NCBI GenBank assembly: GCA_900239685.1
Contig: OENT01000015.1
Span: 124,001-188,000 of the forward strand
Origin: Rotaria macrura
Lineage: Eukaryota > Rotifera > Eurotatoria > Philodinida > Philodinidae
Direction: 5' to 3'
Length of the DNA: 64,000 nt
The translations under genes were made by a program, and so were the position numbers. The notes below the pieces were generated by a model. It was not told the DNA's origin. It did not search any database and saw nothing but the letters and a program-made list of their open reading frames with translations. Of the stretch, positions 12,801 through 23,986 are shown one piece after another. Positions within the stretch are counted from its first letter, which is position 1. Each line of letters starts with the position of its first letter.

Positions 12801-15152
12801 TGTAGTCTTGTGCCACAAGAAAATATTACAAAGGCAATTATATCAAATTTAGTTTTGTTGAAAAGTGTTTTTTTTTATCTACAATTTTTATATGTTAGAT
12901 TGGACAATATCTTTTGATGCTTCCGCAACATTTGGAACCGTTTAACTTACATGACAATCGACAATTGGGTATTGCATTTAAAAAAGGAAAATTGCCTTAT
13001 CTCGAAGAAAAAGGTATGATACATGTCATTAACAATGATTATGTCATCGATATGAGATATTTATTCGAAAAACATATGAAACATTTGATAGCGAACCGTT
13101 GATTGATAGAAATACTTTCAAGTGTAGATCAAGAACGATAATGAGATTAAAGGTTATCTCAAGAAAACTGATGTATGAAAGCTTGAAACAAGGCATCACA
13201 ATTGCTATTCTATATTATCATTTATTATAAATGTAAGATTTCTCGAATAATTTTAGTTGAAGAACACAAGTTGAATCTCTCAAAGATAGAACAAAACAAC
13301 ATTTGACTCAGCTAGATTTTCTCACTAAGAAAACAAATTTAAGGCTTAGAAAAAAGTTCTTTTTTTGTATTGTAATTGTTATTCTTCTAATTACTGTATA
13401 TTGTACTAATTTGTGTCTTCTTAGAAATCGATTAACGTCTTTTCCAGCTATATATACAGAAAAACAAGCCGTTTCCATCTCGTTTTCTACTTTTTTCGAC
13501 ATTTATCAAGTCCCGAGAAAATGATTAGATATTGTTTCTGAATTTTCTCTAAAACTCGATTAATTATTAGCATAGAAGATATAAGTATACTGGAGATATT
13601 GGAGATATTGGATGTGTACGTTATCATAAGTGGCCATACACTAACTCCTACATCTCAAATATCTTCTATGTTTCTTATGCCACTAGGTAATGGCATGTTC
13701 TGAATATCCGGAGAAGATAAGTGACAGAGAGGATGTAAATCAATATATGCGATAGATATCAAAAAATAACAAAACATATCCAAAAGAGAAACATGTAGTT
13801 TTCAACCGAATGTACTGATTGACATTTTAAATAGTTTCGAGTACTTTTTAAATTGATTTCTATCTAAGAACCTATCGAAAGACATGCAAAGTGATCTATA
13901 ATTAAACAAAATAAATCAATCATGTTAATATCTAGAGTATTTGGAAAAGTTCAGAAGTCCGTATCATTTTTTTTTTCTATCATGTTAAATACTAGATTCC
14001 AATCGAAATATGAAAATATCGATATTCATTGATGTTTTTTCTCTTTAGTAAATTGTGAGAATATGGATAGAAAATTTTCTTAAACCCAACTACACATTAT
14101 AGATTAAGTTGAATCAATTTTTTTTATTGTGATCACTTGCAAGATGTTTAATATTGAATTAGAATCAAGGATTTATACATATATTCTATCGCATAATCAT
14201 AGGAAGCAAAAATATCGAAGAGAAGCGTATCGATAACTTATATTCAATGATTCCTTCATTGAATATCACATTGTCAATTACTTATGGTAGTTGCAAATTT
14301 TTCAATAGAAGTTATGTGAGACCAGAAGCTTTCGAATTGCTTCGATTACAAAAAGAATTTCTTCCTTAAACGAGTTGCCGAAAACATGATAAACACAATA
14401 TTTCGTTGTTCAAGAACTGTTTTTATCGAAATTGATTGGTGAAATCATGTTATAGAACAGTAAAATTAGAACATTCGATGGCCTATTTAAATCGCTATCA
14501 GTTTCTGTGATCGATGTTCAAAATTATAGAAAAAAAAAATTTTCTTGATCATGTTCGCATACTTATATGTGATTTTGAATTAAGCTAATAGAAGCATTTC
14601 AACACTATAATTCAATAGACCGAATCTATTTCTCGAAAATATGATAGAATATATCTATGAGAGTACAAGACCGATCGAAATCTTTATGCAGAGAGATGAT
14701 CTAAGTTGTCACTCTTCTGTCGTCAATCAATGATTCTTAAACGTAATTCATGTAATTTTTAGATGAGCTAAATTAAATTGTCTTGTTCTTTAGAATTGTA
14801 CACTGATTTAACTTCGTGTTGGCTTGATTCCATTGCTTTGGCTACGATGCGTCTATGTATTGAACAAACATTAAAAATTCCAACAGTAACTTCAGGAAGT
14901 CTGAAACAGTTGATTATGGATCTTCGTCAGTTGAATTCTAATCTTTTGTTGTTTAAAAATGACAAATATTTCTTTTTGCTTGTTTTTGTAGAATATCTCT
15001 ATAGTGTTCTGGAAGATTTTGGCCTTAAAGATGTAGCTGATTTTCGTGACATGATTGATCTATTAACATCTGATGAAGATACATTTGAAGAACTCGCACG
15101 AGTCAAACCAGCACGCATGGTCACAACAATTCGAGCTATTAGACATTTGTGA
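6830..15152 (+). CDS. COG7: Conserved oligomeric Golgi complex subunit 7
   Basis: Subunit of lobe B of the COG tethering complex, which captures recycling vesicles at the Golgi. Nineteen coding exons: 6830-6832, 6896-7089, 7209-7452, 7691-7847, 7914-7996, 8088-8195, 8248-8418, 10591-10678, 10966-11093, 11733-11807, 11881-11946, 12017-12146, 12226-12316, 12378-12484, 12561-12691, 12753-12851, 12899-13013, 14794-14925, 14992-15152. They sum to 2283 nt, or 760 residues; human COG7 has 770. The first exon contributes only the ATG, joined to DFSKFFDDEF as in human MDFSKF. Collinear family landmarks include LETLKNRLEALMSP, the IGQYLLMLPQHLEPF segment near the C terminus and a final RMVTTIRAIRHL. 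Introns are mostly 52-120 bases, but intron 7 (2172 bases) holds an antisense NHL gene. A candidate splice acceptor lies at 6801-6808, just upstream of the ATG. DRC1 follows 262 bases downstream on the same strand. Confidence 0.95.
8562..9797 (-). CDS. NHL-repeat beta-propeller protein nested in COG7 intron 7
   Basis: Two exons on the minus strand, 9797-9214 and 9111-8562, joined over a 102-base GT-AG intron (9213-9112) to give 377 residues. The junction restores an NHL signature: LPRGITVDPTNG, then EIYMCDTWNHRVCVF. Further propeller blades are seen as GICVLNTEDEQVMACDYYNN, LNVPQGILLDDDANW and GPSGLAMKRDQTLIIGDQDN. The first 60 or so residues are polar and acidic. No signal peptide or membrane segment. 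NHL propellers usually bind protein or RNA partners; no specific function can be assigned. The intron has no stop in frame, so unspliced message would read through a very hydrophobic insert of 34 residues. The whole gene lies within one intron of COG7 on the opposite strand. Confidence 0.85.
   Translation of the reverse strand: MESDLTKRRPSIIPGSLPGLPAGWTPSIDPVEEDTSDNEENDSSASYSSGLTSHLPSIKNYELKPYLTIKKFQYQNPSSGQTTTMSMAHTHGICVLNTEDEQVMACDYYNNRLLMFDSNTDGRLLQIFRGDLSSPECVASRPHHKQHIYVTKAHSIILYDLEKKKIVQKLGAEESGHANNRFNLPRGITVDPTNGYVDIYFDIFCFYIYISIGLFIYVYLYRIYLFIFREIYMCDTWNHRVCVFSPDFRFVNRRWYLTRWQQTQYKVKPSYIALNSNNQCAVTCEDAPTYRGAVYLFDKMGYIQKIYDHDSRSKPNVEAKLNVPQGILLDDDANWFTVCYSDPELRSVERRSNFQDGEDMEIINYWRCKELKGPSGLAMKRDQTLIIGDQDNNAINFFKQSEQTSKSEETV
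13014..14793. other. 1.8-kb COG7 intron 17
   Basis: Contains the short inverted repeat at 13571-13670 and otherwise AT-rich sequence. The open stretch 13303-13524 lacks coding character and overlaps an equally long one on the other strand. Confidence 0.5.
13571..13670. repeat. 100-bp inverted-repeat element in COG7 intron
   Basis: CATAGAAGATAT at 13571-13582 is perfectly matched on the opposite strand at 13659-13670. Shorter patches of pairing (GAGAT, TGGAG/AGGAG, TGTA) continue inward. It could be a very short MITE or simply a hairpin in the COG7 pre-mRNA. Confidence 0.4.
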
Positions 15153-15169
15153 TTTTTATGTGATAATCT

Positions 15170-15175
15170 AATAAA
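15170..15175 (+). promoter_or_regulatory. Candidate COG7 polyadenylation signal
   Basis: AATAAA 18 bases after the COG7 stop codon. It is the only such hexamer close to the end of the coding region and precedes the DRC1 start by 240 bases. Confidence 0.4.
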
Positions 15176-15414
15176 TCTCACTATTATTCTTCTGCTTCTT
15201 TTCTCTTTTTATTCCCATACTATTTTAATTGACGCCATCTTTACTCTTTCAATAGATGACGTTGTTCGTTTGACTTGTTTTTGCTTCTCGCTCGTTACTA
15301 TATACAATAACCTAGTTGAATAAAAGAAAAAAATGGAGGTGTAACGATAGAAAAATATTGCCTAATGAATATTGAATTTTACAAAAAGTAACGTTTTTAT
15401 TTTTAAACGTAACG

Positions 15415-18400
15415 ATGGAACTCTTAGCTATTAATCAAAAATCAAAAGGCGATGATGATAATCAAGGGCCATCGTTAACATCACAACATCGTGATGAGAG
15501 AGTTCTAGCTAGACGCATTCGTGTCGAACAACGAATAGCACAAAAGAAACGGTAATTTATTTTCTTGATCACAGTTGATAGCTTTGCAATTTTCGTTCTT
15601 GTTTGATACTGAAGTAAAACACTTGGTCTCCTATCACCAGTTGAAGATGAGCACAAAGATGAAGCAAGTTTAGCTAAAGATCAAATTGAACAATCACGAC
15701 AACGTTTAGTTAAACTTGAAGAAGATGGCTTAGAATTTGTATGCATGAAACCATAATTGACTTGCAATTAGCGAAAATTTACCTTTCGATTAGGTAACCA
15801 ATATACGCGTTGGTCAAGATTTATTAGAACATCAACATCGATTAGAAGAAGAGGAAGCCACAAGAAAACGAAACGAACGTCTAGAGCAAGATACGAAATC
15901 ATCGAAAGAAAAGTTTGATGAGGTAATGAATGTTGAATATTAGATAGAATATTTTTAAATTTTACTAATAGATCATTCGGAATTGGGAAGGTGCTCGGAC
16001 GAAAGAACTTCCTAGAGAACTACACGAAGTAAAAATCAGAGTTATTTTTTTCTAGTTTATTTTAGTAATATATTTTGGTTTATTCGTATTTTAGCTACTT
16101 ATGGCACAAAAACATGCATGTGGTACAATGCTTGAAGAAAAAAATAAGTTGATTGGCGAATTAGAAAAGGTTCGGTTGCTAACGTTTAATGCACAATATG
16201 AATGATTAGTAGGATATAATCATGTCTTAGAACGGGAAAACGTGAGATCTAAGGCAAACAAGAAGACATTAAATATAGAGATAGAGGGGCTATATGCAAT
16301 TCAGTTATAAATAAATCTCGGAGGGAATGAGAAAATATTTTCTACTTGCTATATTTTTACTATTTATTCTATTCAACATATTTTAATAGATATGGTCCTA
16401 TGGAATATGAAATTAAAGTAAACAACGATTACAAAGTTTACTAGGAAGCTGATTTCGTTCACATTTCAGGTTACACTGAAATATTGATGTTGGCGTTTGT
16501 TAAAAATTGTTGAGATTTCGCTATGTGACTTGTTTGTTGTCAGCAAAAATATTTTAATCCTATAGTATCCATAAGAGTACCAGTGTAGAAACGAGAAGTT
16601 CTGAGTCACTAGATGACATTCATTACCACCGATTAGATTTTCGTTCAATAACGATCGGCTAGTTTGAATGTATAGTGATTTTTTTATAAAACATGTAATT
16701 ACACTTTTCTCTCATCTAGTAATTTGCATTTGAGAATATTTTCTTGATAGTATGGACTCGTTTTTCATGATGAATTTTATTCATTTTGATAGGAATTCTC
16801 AATCGAACTTCTACAATCATAGTTTCTTGCTCGTGAAAGACTATTTTTCTTTACAAAAAAAACTCAATGAATTAGAGTGTTACAAAATCTGATAAAGTTT
16901 ACTCCTTATTCTCGACTATGCCAACTATATTTAGACACTACTGTTGTAATCAGTAAATCAAGATTAATTATAGATAGATTCCAATTCTCTTGTTATGTTC
17001 TCAAGGGAAAGATATGCATTTCTATTTTAATATTTCTGATCAAAAAGATCTTTATTTATTCACCGAACAGTTCGAAGTATTTAAAACAGATCATCATAGC
17101 ATCTATCGTTTAGTTCAAGTTTTTGCTATTTATTCATCATTTTTAGAGAATACACACACATACACACACACATATATATAGACGTGTATGTTTGCTGTTC
17201 AGCAATGTATAACAATACGATTCGATTTTTTCATGAATTCCTAGTTGTAACAGATATCATCTATTGTGATATTAAAGCAAAGATGTAAAATAAAATTTAA
17301 TATGAAACGAAAGCAATGAAATGTTCGCAAGTAAAACTCTAATTTTTTTGTAGGAATTAAAAAATAAAGATGATTATTACGTAAAAATGCTACGTAAATT
17401 CGATGAAAATATCAAATTACTTGTTGAACGTATGAATGAACAAATTAAAAGTCGTCGAATGTACTATGCACGTGAATTACATTCAATTGAAGACGCATTT
17501 ATAAAAGAACGACAAGAATTATTAGATAGATATAATCGTGAATGGACGGAAAAACTAGATGAACGACGCTTGAAAGAAGTAAGTCGATTTTGCTTGAATT
17601 CATATTCTCGATTCTTCGAACAAACATAGTTTTTTTTCTCGTTTAGGAGCAATTTGTTGTATCACGCTTTGAACGTCACGAAACATTTGAACGTGAATTA
17701 CAACGTTTACGTATAAAACAAGCCGAAGAATTTAATGCAACAAAAGTTAAATTAGAAAATCAAGTTCAAGAACAACAACGAAAAATAGAAGAAATGAAAG
17801 CTATTTATCAATTAAGTCAAGAGAAATATGAATATAATTATAAAGTGTTAAAAAAGCGTGATGAAGAAAATTTACTAACTATCGGTGTACAGAAAAATCG
17901 TAAAATTAAATTGAATGATTCATTAACTGGTCTTACAAGAAAATTAGTGCAAAAAGAAAAACAATTTAAAAGTGAAAGTATTCAAGCAGCTGAAGAATAC
18001 AAGCGAACCTTAGGCAATATTCAAGAGATTAAACGAAAAGCAAAGTAAATGTTTTATTTCTTTTTTGTTTGGAATTTTTTCATAGCTCACAAACGAAAAT
18101 CATTTAAGAAAAGAAGAAGTTTTTCAACATGTGAATCCCTAAACATAATAGAGATGTTAAAAGTGTTTTCATTCATCGAATCGTTTCTGTAGTCGTAGCA
18201 GAATCGATTGAGAATATAATTATGTTATACTGTGAACTTTATTTGAGAGATTTGTCCGACGTAAAAAATAGCCTTAGTATCATCGAGAACTTTGATCAGA
18301 AAAATTAAAGCGTTCTCATTAGGTTTTTCTCATGACATCATTATAGAAAATTAGATGTTTGACGTTGTATGACGAGACTCTTCTGCGCTATATTTTCTGT

Positions 18401-20553
18401 GATAGCAGTATATCATATTTTAGACAATATTTAAGAGTTCAAGAGAAACATGAATAATCTTTGAGCACTTTGCTTACGGAGTTTTAATCAATATTCAAGC
18501 GTTAATGAACATAGGTACTATACAGTGGAGAATGATTTTTCCCCTAGAAGATAGAACTGAATCAGAATTCATCCAAATTGATTCGATTGAACAGCTTTTT
18601 TAAAACATTAAGTTACACTATTAGGAAAAGAGGAAAACATCTATGGAGATTTCCATGAATCTTGTTAAACATAACTTATGATTAGTAATGTTCTAAGGTT
18701 TAGCCGTGTATTTATTATCAATGTTGACCTCTCAGCTTCACAAAACACACATACTATGTTCAGTTAACTGAGAAAGGAAAGTAGAAGAAAATTAACTGAA
18801 AAGATTTCAGACTTACATGTGGAAAAATGCCATACCGGAAAATCAGTTATATGAATGCAATAGAATTACAGATATTCTAGAAAAATAAATCGAAAATGTT
18901 CGAAGTGATATCCGAATCTTTCTATAATTTAACGGTGACTCATATTTGTCAAGAATCCCTTGAATAAATGTTTAGTTCAGTCTAATCTGATTAGATAGTT
19001 TATAAAGTCGAATATAAACCATCGCTCCAAATATTGAGTCAGAAATGTTGAATCAGAATTCCAATCTGATTCATTTCTACAAATATTTAAGCATATAAAT
19101 TAGTTAACAAGATTATTGACCAATGTATTTCTTGAATGAGTATTTTTATCTGTTTGAGTCGTCAAATTCGAAAGTGAATTTTTTTTCAAAATGAAACATG
19201 AACCATACTAAGATGCCGTTGTATCGATTTACGGAATATCATATAAATTTCGCACTATTTAGACATTTTCTAACAGCCGATATGGAAAAATTTCATGAAC
19301 TATGGATCATGAACGAAGAGCGGTGTAAAGAGATGGCACAAAAATTACTTGATGCTGATAGGATTGTCTTCGAGCAACAACTTGGTCTTAACTGGGCACC
19401 GCCTGATCTCGAATTCATGGACAATGTCGGTCCAATAGATGCAACGAAAATTCCTAAACCATCTATTGATGTTGTTCGAGAAATTCTAAGTGATCAACAA
19501 GATGATGATACCGATACGCAGACAACTAGTCATTTATCAAATATATCGATGAGAAATATACTCGAATTACTTTGTGATGAAGGCGTAAGTTAACTCATTT
19601 TTTTCTTCGAGTAGAAGACATTATTTCTATTAAAGTCATATAAAACGATGTTTCTTTAAGGCTTTTCTTATTGAACCAAAATTATTAGCTCTACTTGAAC
19701 CATTGGAAGATAATGAAAAAAGTTTAATTAAATTGGATGCGATTTTTCGTGCATTAAAAATTGAAAATGAAGATGATATTAAAATCATGGCGAAATATTT
19801 CATTGATCACGTACAATTTAATAATGATCAGCAGTCAAAAGCCTACGTATCGAGTGGTACTGGACCTGAACAAGACGATAAAGATGATAATGAAGACGAA
19901 GTAAGATTCTATGACAAGAAAAATAGAAATTTATTTGAATCGATTCTTGATTTAGACAAGTGATCAACCAAAAGACGATACAGCCGACACTCGTGTCGAA
20001 TTAATACATCCAAATCATGCACTCAAAGCATTAAAAGAATTTCTTGAAGAGTATCGTCGTCGTCAGAAGTACGTTTTTTAATATATATATATATATTTAT
20101 ATGTACAGAGATTCTGACAAAAGTTAATTTTATTATTGCTATCAGAGCTACATCACAAGCTGTCTATCAAGTAGCCACGCTTGACGATCGTGACGATTCA
20201 TTAGATGTAGACTATTGGTCGAAATATCCAAATGTTGTGGATGAAAGACGAGAACGTCTATGGGATGCACTTCTATCAGGTCTACAAAAATACCAGTAAG
20301 TCGTGATCATTTTTTCCACGCACTGCTTTTACTCTTACTTTTGAAACATATTTAATTAAGTTCAATTTTGAATGCGCGTGCAAAATTAATCGATGAAAAC
20401 AATGCTTTAGCTAAACAAAATGATGAATTACGTCTTCTTCTTTCGAAATACATGCAATCGAAAGTCAATCAAGAACTACAAATACCACCATCACAAATTA
20501 TTCAATTACAACTTGCTGAACAATCAGCAGCAAGTGGTCCTGGTGTCTTTTAA
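15415..20553 (+). CDS. DRC1: Dynein regulatory complex protein 1 (nexin-DRC)
   Basis: Core coiled-coil subunit of the nexin-dynein regulatory complex of motile cilia, needed to link outer doublets and regulate dynein. Twelve exons: 15415-15551, 15615-15738, 15794-15922, 15972-16028, 16095-16169, 17354-17578, 17647-18044, 19263-19584, 19661-19900, 19956-20068, 20146-20295, 20361-20553. They sum to 2163 nt, or 720 residues; human DRC1 has 740. Collinear landmarks: RDERVLARRIRVEQR near the N terminus, FVTNIRVG, KSSKEKFDE, the KAIYQLSQEKYEYNYKVLKK coiled coil, EKFHELWIMNEERCKEM, LLCDEGAFLIEPKLLALL, LIKLDAIFRALKIENEDD and the C-terminal SKYMQSKVNQELQIPPSQI. The residues between 170 and 380 are long coiled coil. 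The acceptor of exon 10 is 19954-19955; the next AG, at 19959-19960, would give an immediate stop. Two introns exceed 1.1 kb. It implies a ciliated organism. Confidence 0.95.
16170..17353. other. 1.2-kb DRC1 intron 5
   Basis: AT-rich, with a short CA/TA repeat at 17152-17180. Open stretches here have no coding character. Confidence 0.4.
18045..19262. other. 1.2-kb DRC1 intron 7
   Basis: AT-rich. No frame, RNA or repeat recognised. The acceptor side overlaps an apparent ATG-led frame (19198) that is intron sequence up to 19262. Confidence 0.4.
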
Positions 20554-21345
20554 GGCTTTTTCTGAAAGACTATGGGCGCTTAACCTCTCTTTTACATGCA
20601 CTACATTATTTTTTTTTGTTGATGAAGAAGCTTTTAAAAAATATCAGTAAATATAATAATTATAAATATCATATGCGTTGGTTGTATCATCTGAGTGGAT
20701 TGATAAAAAGAATTCATATCATAAATATTCTCAACAAACAATTTCAATGATATTTTCATGTTTTTGCATTCATGTAAGAGAAAGTTTAGACGCAATAAAT
20801 ACATTACATAGATAATATATCGAGAATGGACTCGCTTATCAATCAATTTTAATGTGATACCAAAAGAGATATAAAATAATATCTATTTTGGCCACAGAGA
20901 GAGAGAGAGATATGTCAGCAAAAGAACATTAGATCATGAAAATAAAAGCATCTCTAATGAACATTTATATCTATTATAAAGAAAGTTTGAAATTATAATT
21001 CGATACAAGTTCGGTAGCGAGTAGCAAAAACAATATTCATGAAAAGGTTGTATTGCTACACAACTAAAATATAATAGGACAATCGTTGGGAATATTCTCC
21101 GTAAAAATACCATTAAGTCAACCAGCTGTTTAATTGAAATTAGACTATTTAAAATTATGTTCAACAATGGCAAACATGATTAGGTTTTAAATTTTGATGA
21201 CCAATGTTAATATTTCCATGAACTTCATGTAAAAAAAGTTTTCATTTGAATAAAAACAAACTATCATAATTGATGCTGTAAACTTAAAACCTACTTAAAG
21301 TTCAAAGGAAATAGTTTTCGAATGTTCATTTACAGATACATTTTA
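20554..21345. other. Tail-to-tail intergenic region between DRC1 and the SLC17 gene
   Basis: Holds the 3' ends of two convergent genes. A short GA repeat lies at 20897-20910. No other feature seen. Confidence 0.5.
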
Positions 21346-23986
21346 CTATGTATCGATAGATGCTATCGATTTATTTTGCTCATGTGTTTCAACGTTTCTA
21401 TTCCATGGCTGCTCTTCACCATGAAATAAAATACAATAAATTACACAACCGAATACACCAATACCAGCTGAAATATTGAATATAAGTCGCCAAGCTTCGA
21501 TTGTTTGCTAGAAAAAATAAACTGAGGAATGTAATATTTTTCTTTGAAAAACACCGAAGAAAAATCTTTACGTTCTTGTTTGTAATAGCACCTACAACAT
21601 AAGGTCCAACAAAACCAGGTATTGTTCCAAGAGAATTCGAAATTCCTACTAATGTTCCTACATTGTTGAATCAAAGAAGACTTGAAATAACACTTGAATC
21701 AATAGTCAATTACTGTTACCAGCATAGTTTGATGCAATATCAAGATGAGAAATTAATGGACCACAATTATGTACACCAAGAAAACCAACAGCAAGAATAC
21801 AGCAAACAACGGCACCAATATGATTACAATCCATATAGCCAATAGCAATCAAAAACGACGATGAACCCACAGTAGCTCAAATTAAGAATGAAACGATTAT
21901 TTGGAAAATGCTTATTTCGTGTCCGTTCGCTATTCTTTTTTTCTTTTACCAATAATTGCTTGTAGTTTTCGAAGTTTTGTAATTGATACAAGATTTCGAG
22001 TTCGGATACGATCTACGATGGGTCCAACTGTAACAGTCGTCAAAAATTGTGCAAAATACGGTAAAGCAAATATAAAACCATTCTAGATTTTCACAAATAA
22101 TTGAATAGAATTATTAAAAATAATATTAAAACTTCAAGTAACCTGTCGCAAATTAAACCTAAGTATAGTGGCAAAGTAGATTGGCAGTGATGTTAATAAC
22201 GTATAAAATATATAATTGTTACAAATATACAATGTAGCAAGACCATACAATGGAGGACAGCGAACTATATGTTTCCAAGGTGTTTTTCGTTGCTTGTGAA
22301 ATGAAAAAGAATATACAAAATAGACATTAAAAATAACTTAAATAAAGAATCGGTAGCGTGGTCTATTCAGAAGACTTATTAACTATCGATAGAAAACATT
22401 AAACAAGGCTCTCCGTTTAGAAACAATTGGGATTTATTTTAAGTCATCTCTCAAGGTTTCTTAAGAGGAATCTTCGTTATCCCTGTCTACATACATGAAC
22501 AAGAGGTAGTAAACCTGATTATGTCTAACACGTTGCTCTAACTATGCCACTAGAATCATGAGTCAGTTAAAAATGAGATTTTCCTTCACGAAAATATGAA
22601 CGAGTAATATGCTAATTTCAATACTTGTCGAATATGAGTTCTTGTATGTTTATTAAGAAAAAGTCGTTCTTTTGGTGATATACGTGGATGTTGATCTGGA
22701 GAATTAAAAGCAAAAATACACCAACCAATAAACCATAAACATGAAAGTACACCTAACAATTAATACATGAATATTCCGTGTGAAAAAAGTTAAACTGGAA
22801 TTTAAAACCAAAACATATCTACCGAAAACATAAAACGCAGATGGCCAACCACCCAAAAACGTATCTTGAATCATAACACTAATCAATGGTGTAGTAACAA
22901 TAATTCCAAAGTTCGCACCAGTTTGTGCTGCTGGTGGAATTGTGCTGCGTTCTGATGGTGGTATCTTTTGCAAGAAAGAAGCGAACGAAAAAGAAATTCT
23001 TCCTGAAAGAATTGAAACGCTTTCTATACATACCCACTGTCCCCAGAGAGCAGCTGCTGACGGAGTTCCAGGACCACAAACAACACCAGTTAAAAATCGT
23101 ATTGCAACAAGCAATCCAAAATGTTTACGAGCTGCTAATGGTGCTAAAAGTGTTAATAAACCTGCTGTAAATACACATCCACCAAAAATCCATTTAGCAC
23201 CATATTTTTCTGCAATATTTCCTGTTCATACAAAAAGAAGCATTTTAATCAATGCAGAATAAATTTCAAGTTGCATTTCATACTCACCTCCTATGCTGTG
23301 GAAGAAATGAATAATCAAGAGAACAAAAAGTCAGTTTTAGAAAGTAAAAAATTCAATATACTTAATAATTTTCTTACATTTGCATCACAATATATCCATA
23401 GAAAAATGCTCCGAGAATAATGCCTTGAATTTTCGGACTCCAGTTAAATTCATATTTCTAATAAAACGATCAATCATGTACATAAAACAAGGACTATAAA
23501 ATATATCAATGTAAATACTTCCGTAGGTGTTGTAGAGTTTGCGTCTGACGATGGACATGATTCAATTGATTCATTTAGAGAACTTTGAGGTGCAACCTAG
23601 GGAAAACATTTCGATTGTATGATATATCTAATCATCAATGCACGAACCATAGCAACAATCGCCACAGATAAATTGACTCTCATAGCATACAGATAAAAGA
23701 AACCAAAAAATGCCCATGTAGCAATTACGTAACGTGCCGAGATGTTTGAAAAGAGAAAAGTACTTGATACAGGTTGTTCTAGTGGAATTCCATTCAGTAG
23801 AGGTTCTGTATCTGATTCTTTTTCGTTCTTTGCATTGATACCTACAAGTGGCTCATTGATACTGCTTATTAAGCTTGGCTCATGTTCTTGAACATCTGCT
23901 GATACTAATCTTAGTAATTCATCATCATCATCATCATCGACGCCCCTTGAAGTATCAGAATGAATACTTGAACGCCTTTCACACAT
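21346..23986 (-). CDS. SLC17 family anion transporter (sialin/VGLUT type, major facilitator)
   Basis: Twelve-helix carrier of the SLC17 group, which moves organic anions across lysosomal or vesicle membranes. Minus-strand exons: 23986-23648, 23596-23519, 23457-23378, 23295-23288, 23221-23034, 22964-22823, 22752-22625, 22292-22143, 22082-21950, 21875-21720, 21657-21572, 21507-21346. They sum to 1650 nt, or 549 residues. The long cytosolic N terminus has an Asp run (residues 17-22) and DTEPLL (59-64), a DxxxLL signal like the lysosomal sorting signal of human sialin. TM1 ends in AMRVNLSVAIVAM. Later landmarks are QGIILGAFFYGYIVMQ, CGPGTPSAAALWGQW, PPSERSTIPPAAQTGA, LSCLWFIGWCIF and a C-terminal HGEEQPWN. 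Exon 4 is only 8 nt. An upstream in-frame ATG at 24055 exists but would add a repeat-derived stretch; I chose 23986. Substrate cannot be told from sequence alone. Confidence 0.92.

Noticed and set aside
15294..15311. RFX X-box-like inverted repeat (GTTACT...AATAAC) upstream of DRC1
   Set aside because: The half-sites fit the X-box consensus expected for a ciliary gene, but the spacer is 6 bases instead of 1-3.
19901..19960. Use of the AG at 19959-19960 as acceptor for DRC1 exon 10
   Set aside because: It gives an immediate TGA in phase. The AG at 19954-19955 keeps the frame and the family sequence.
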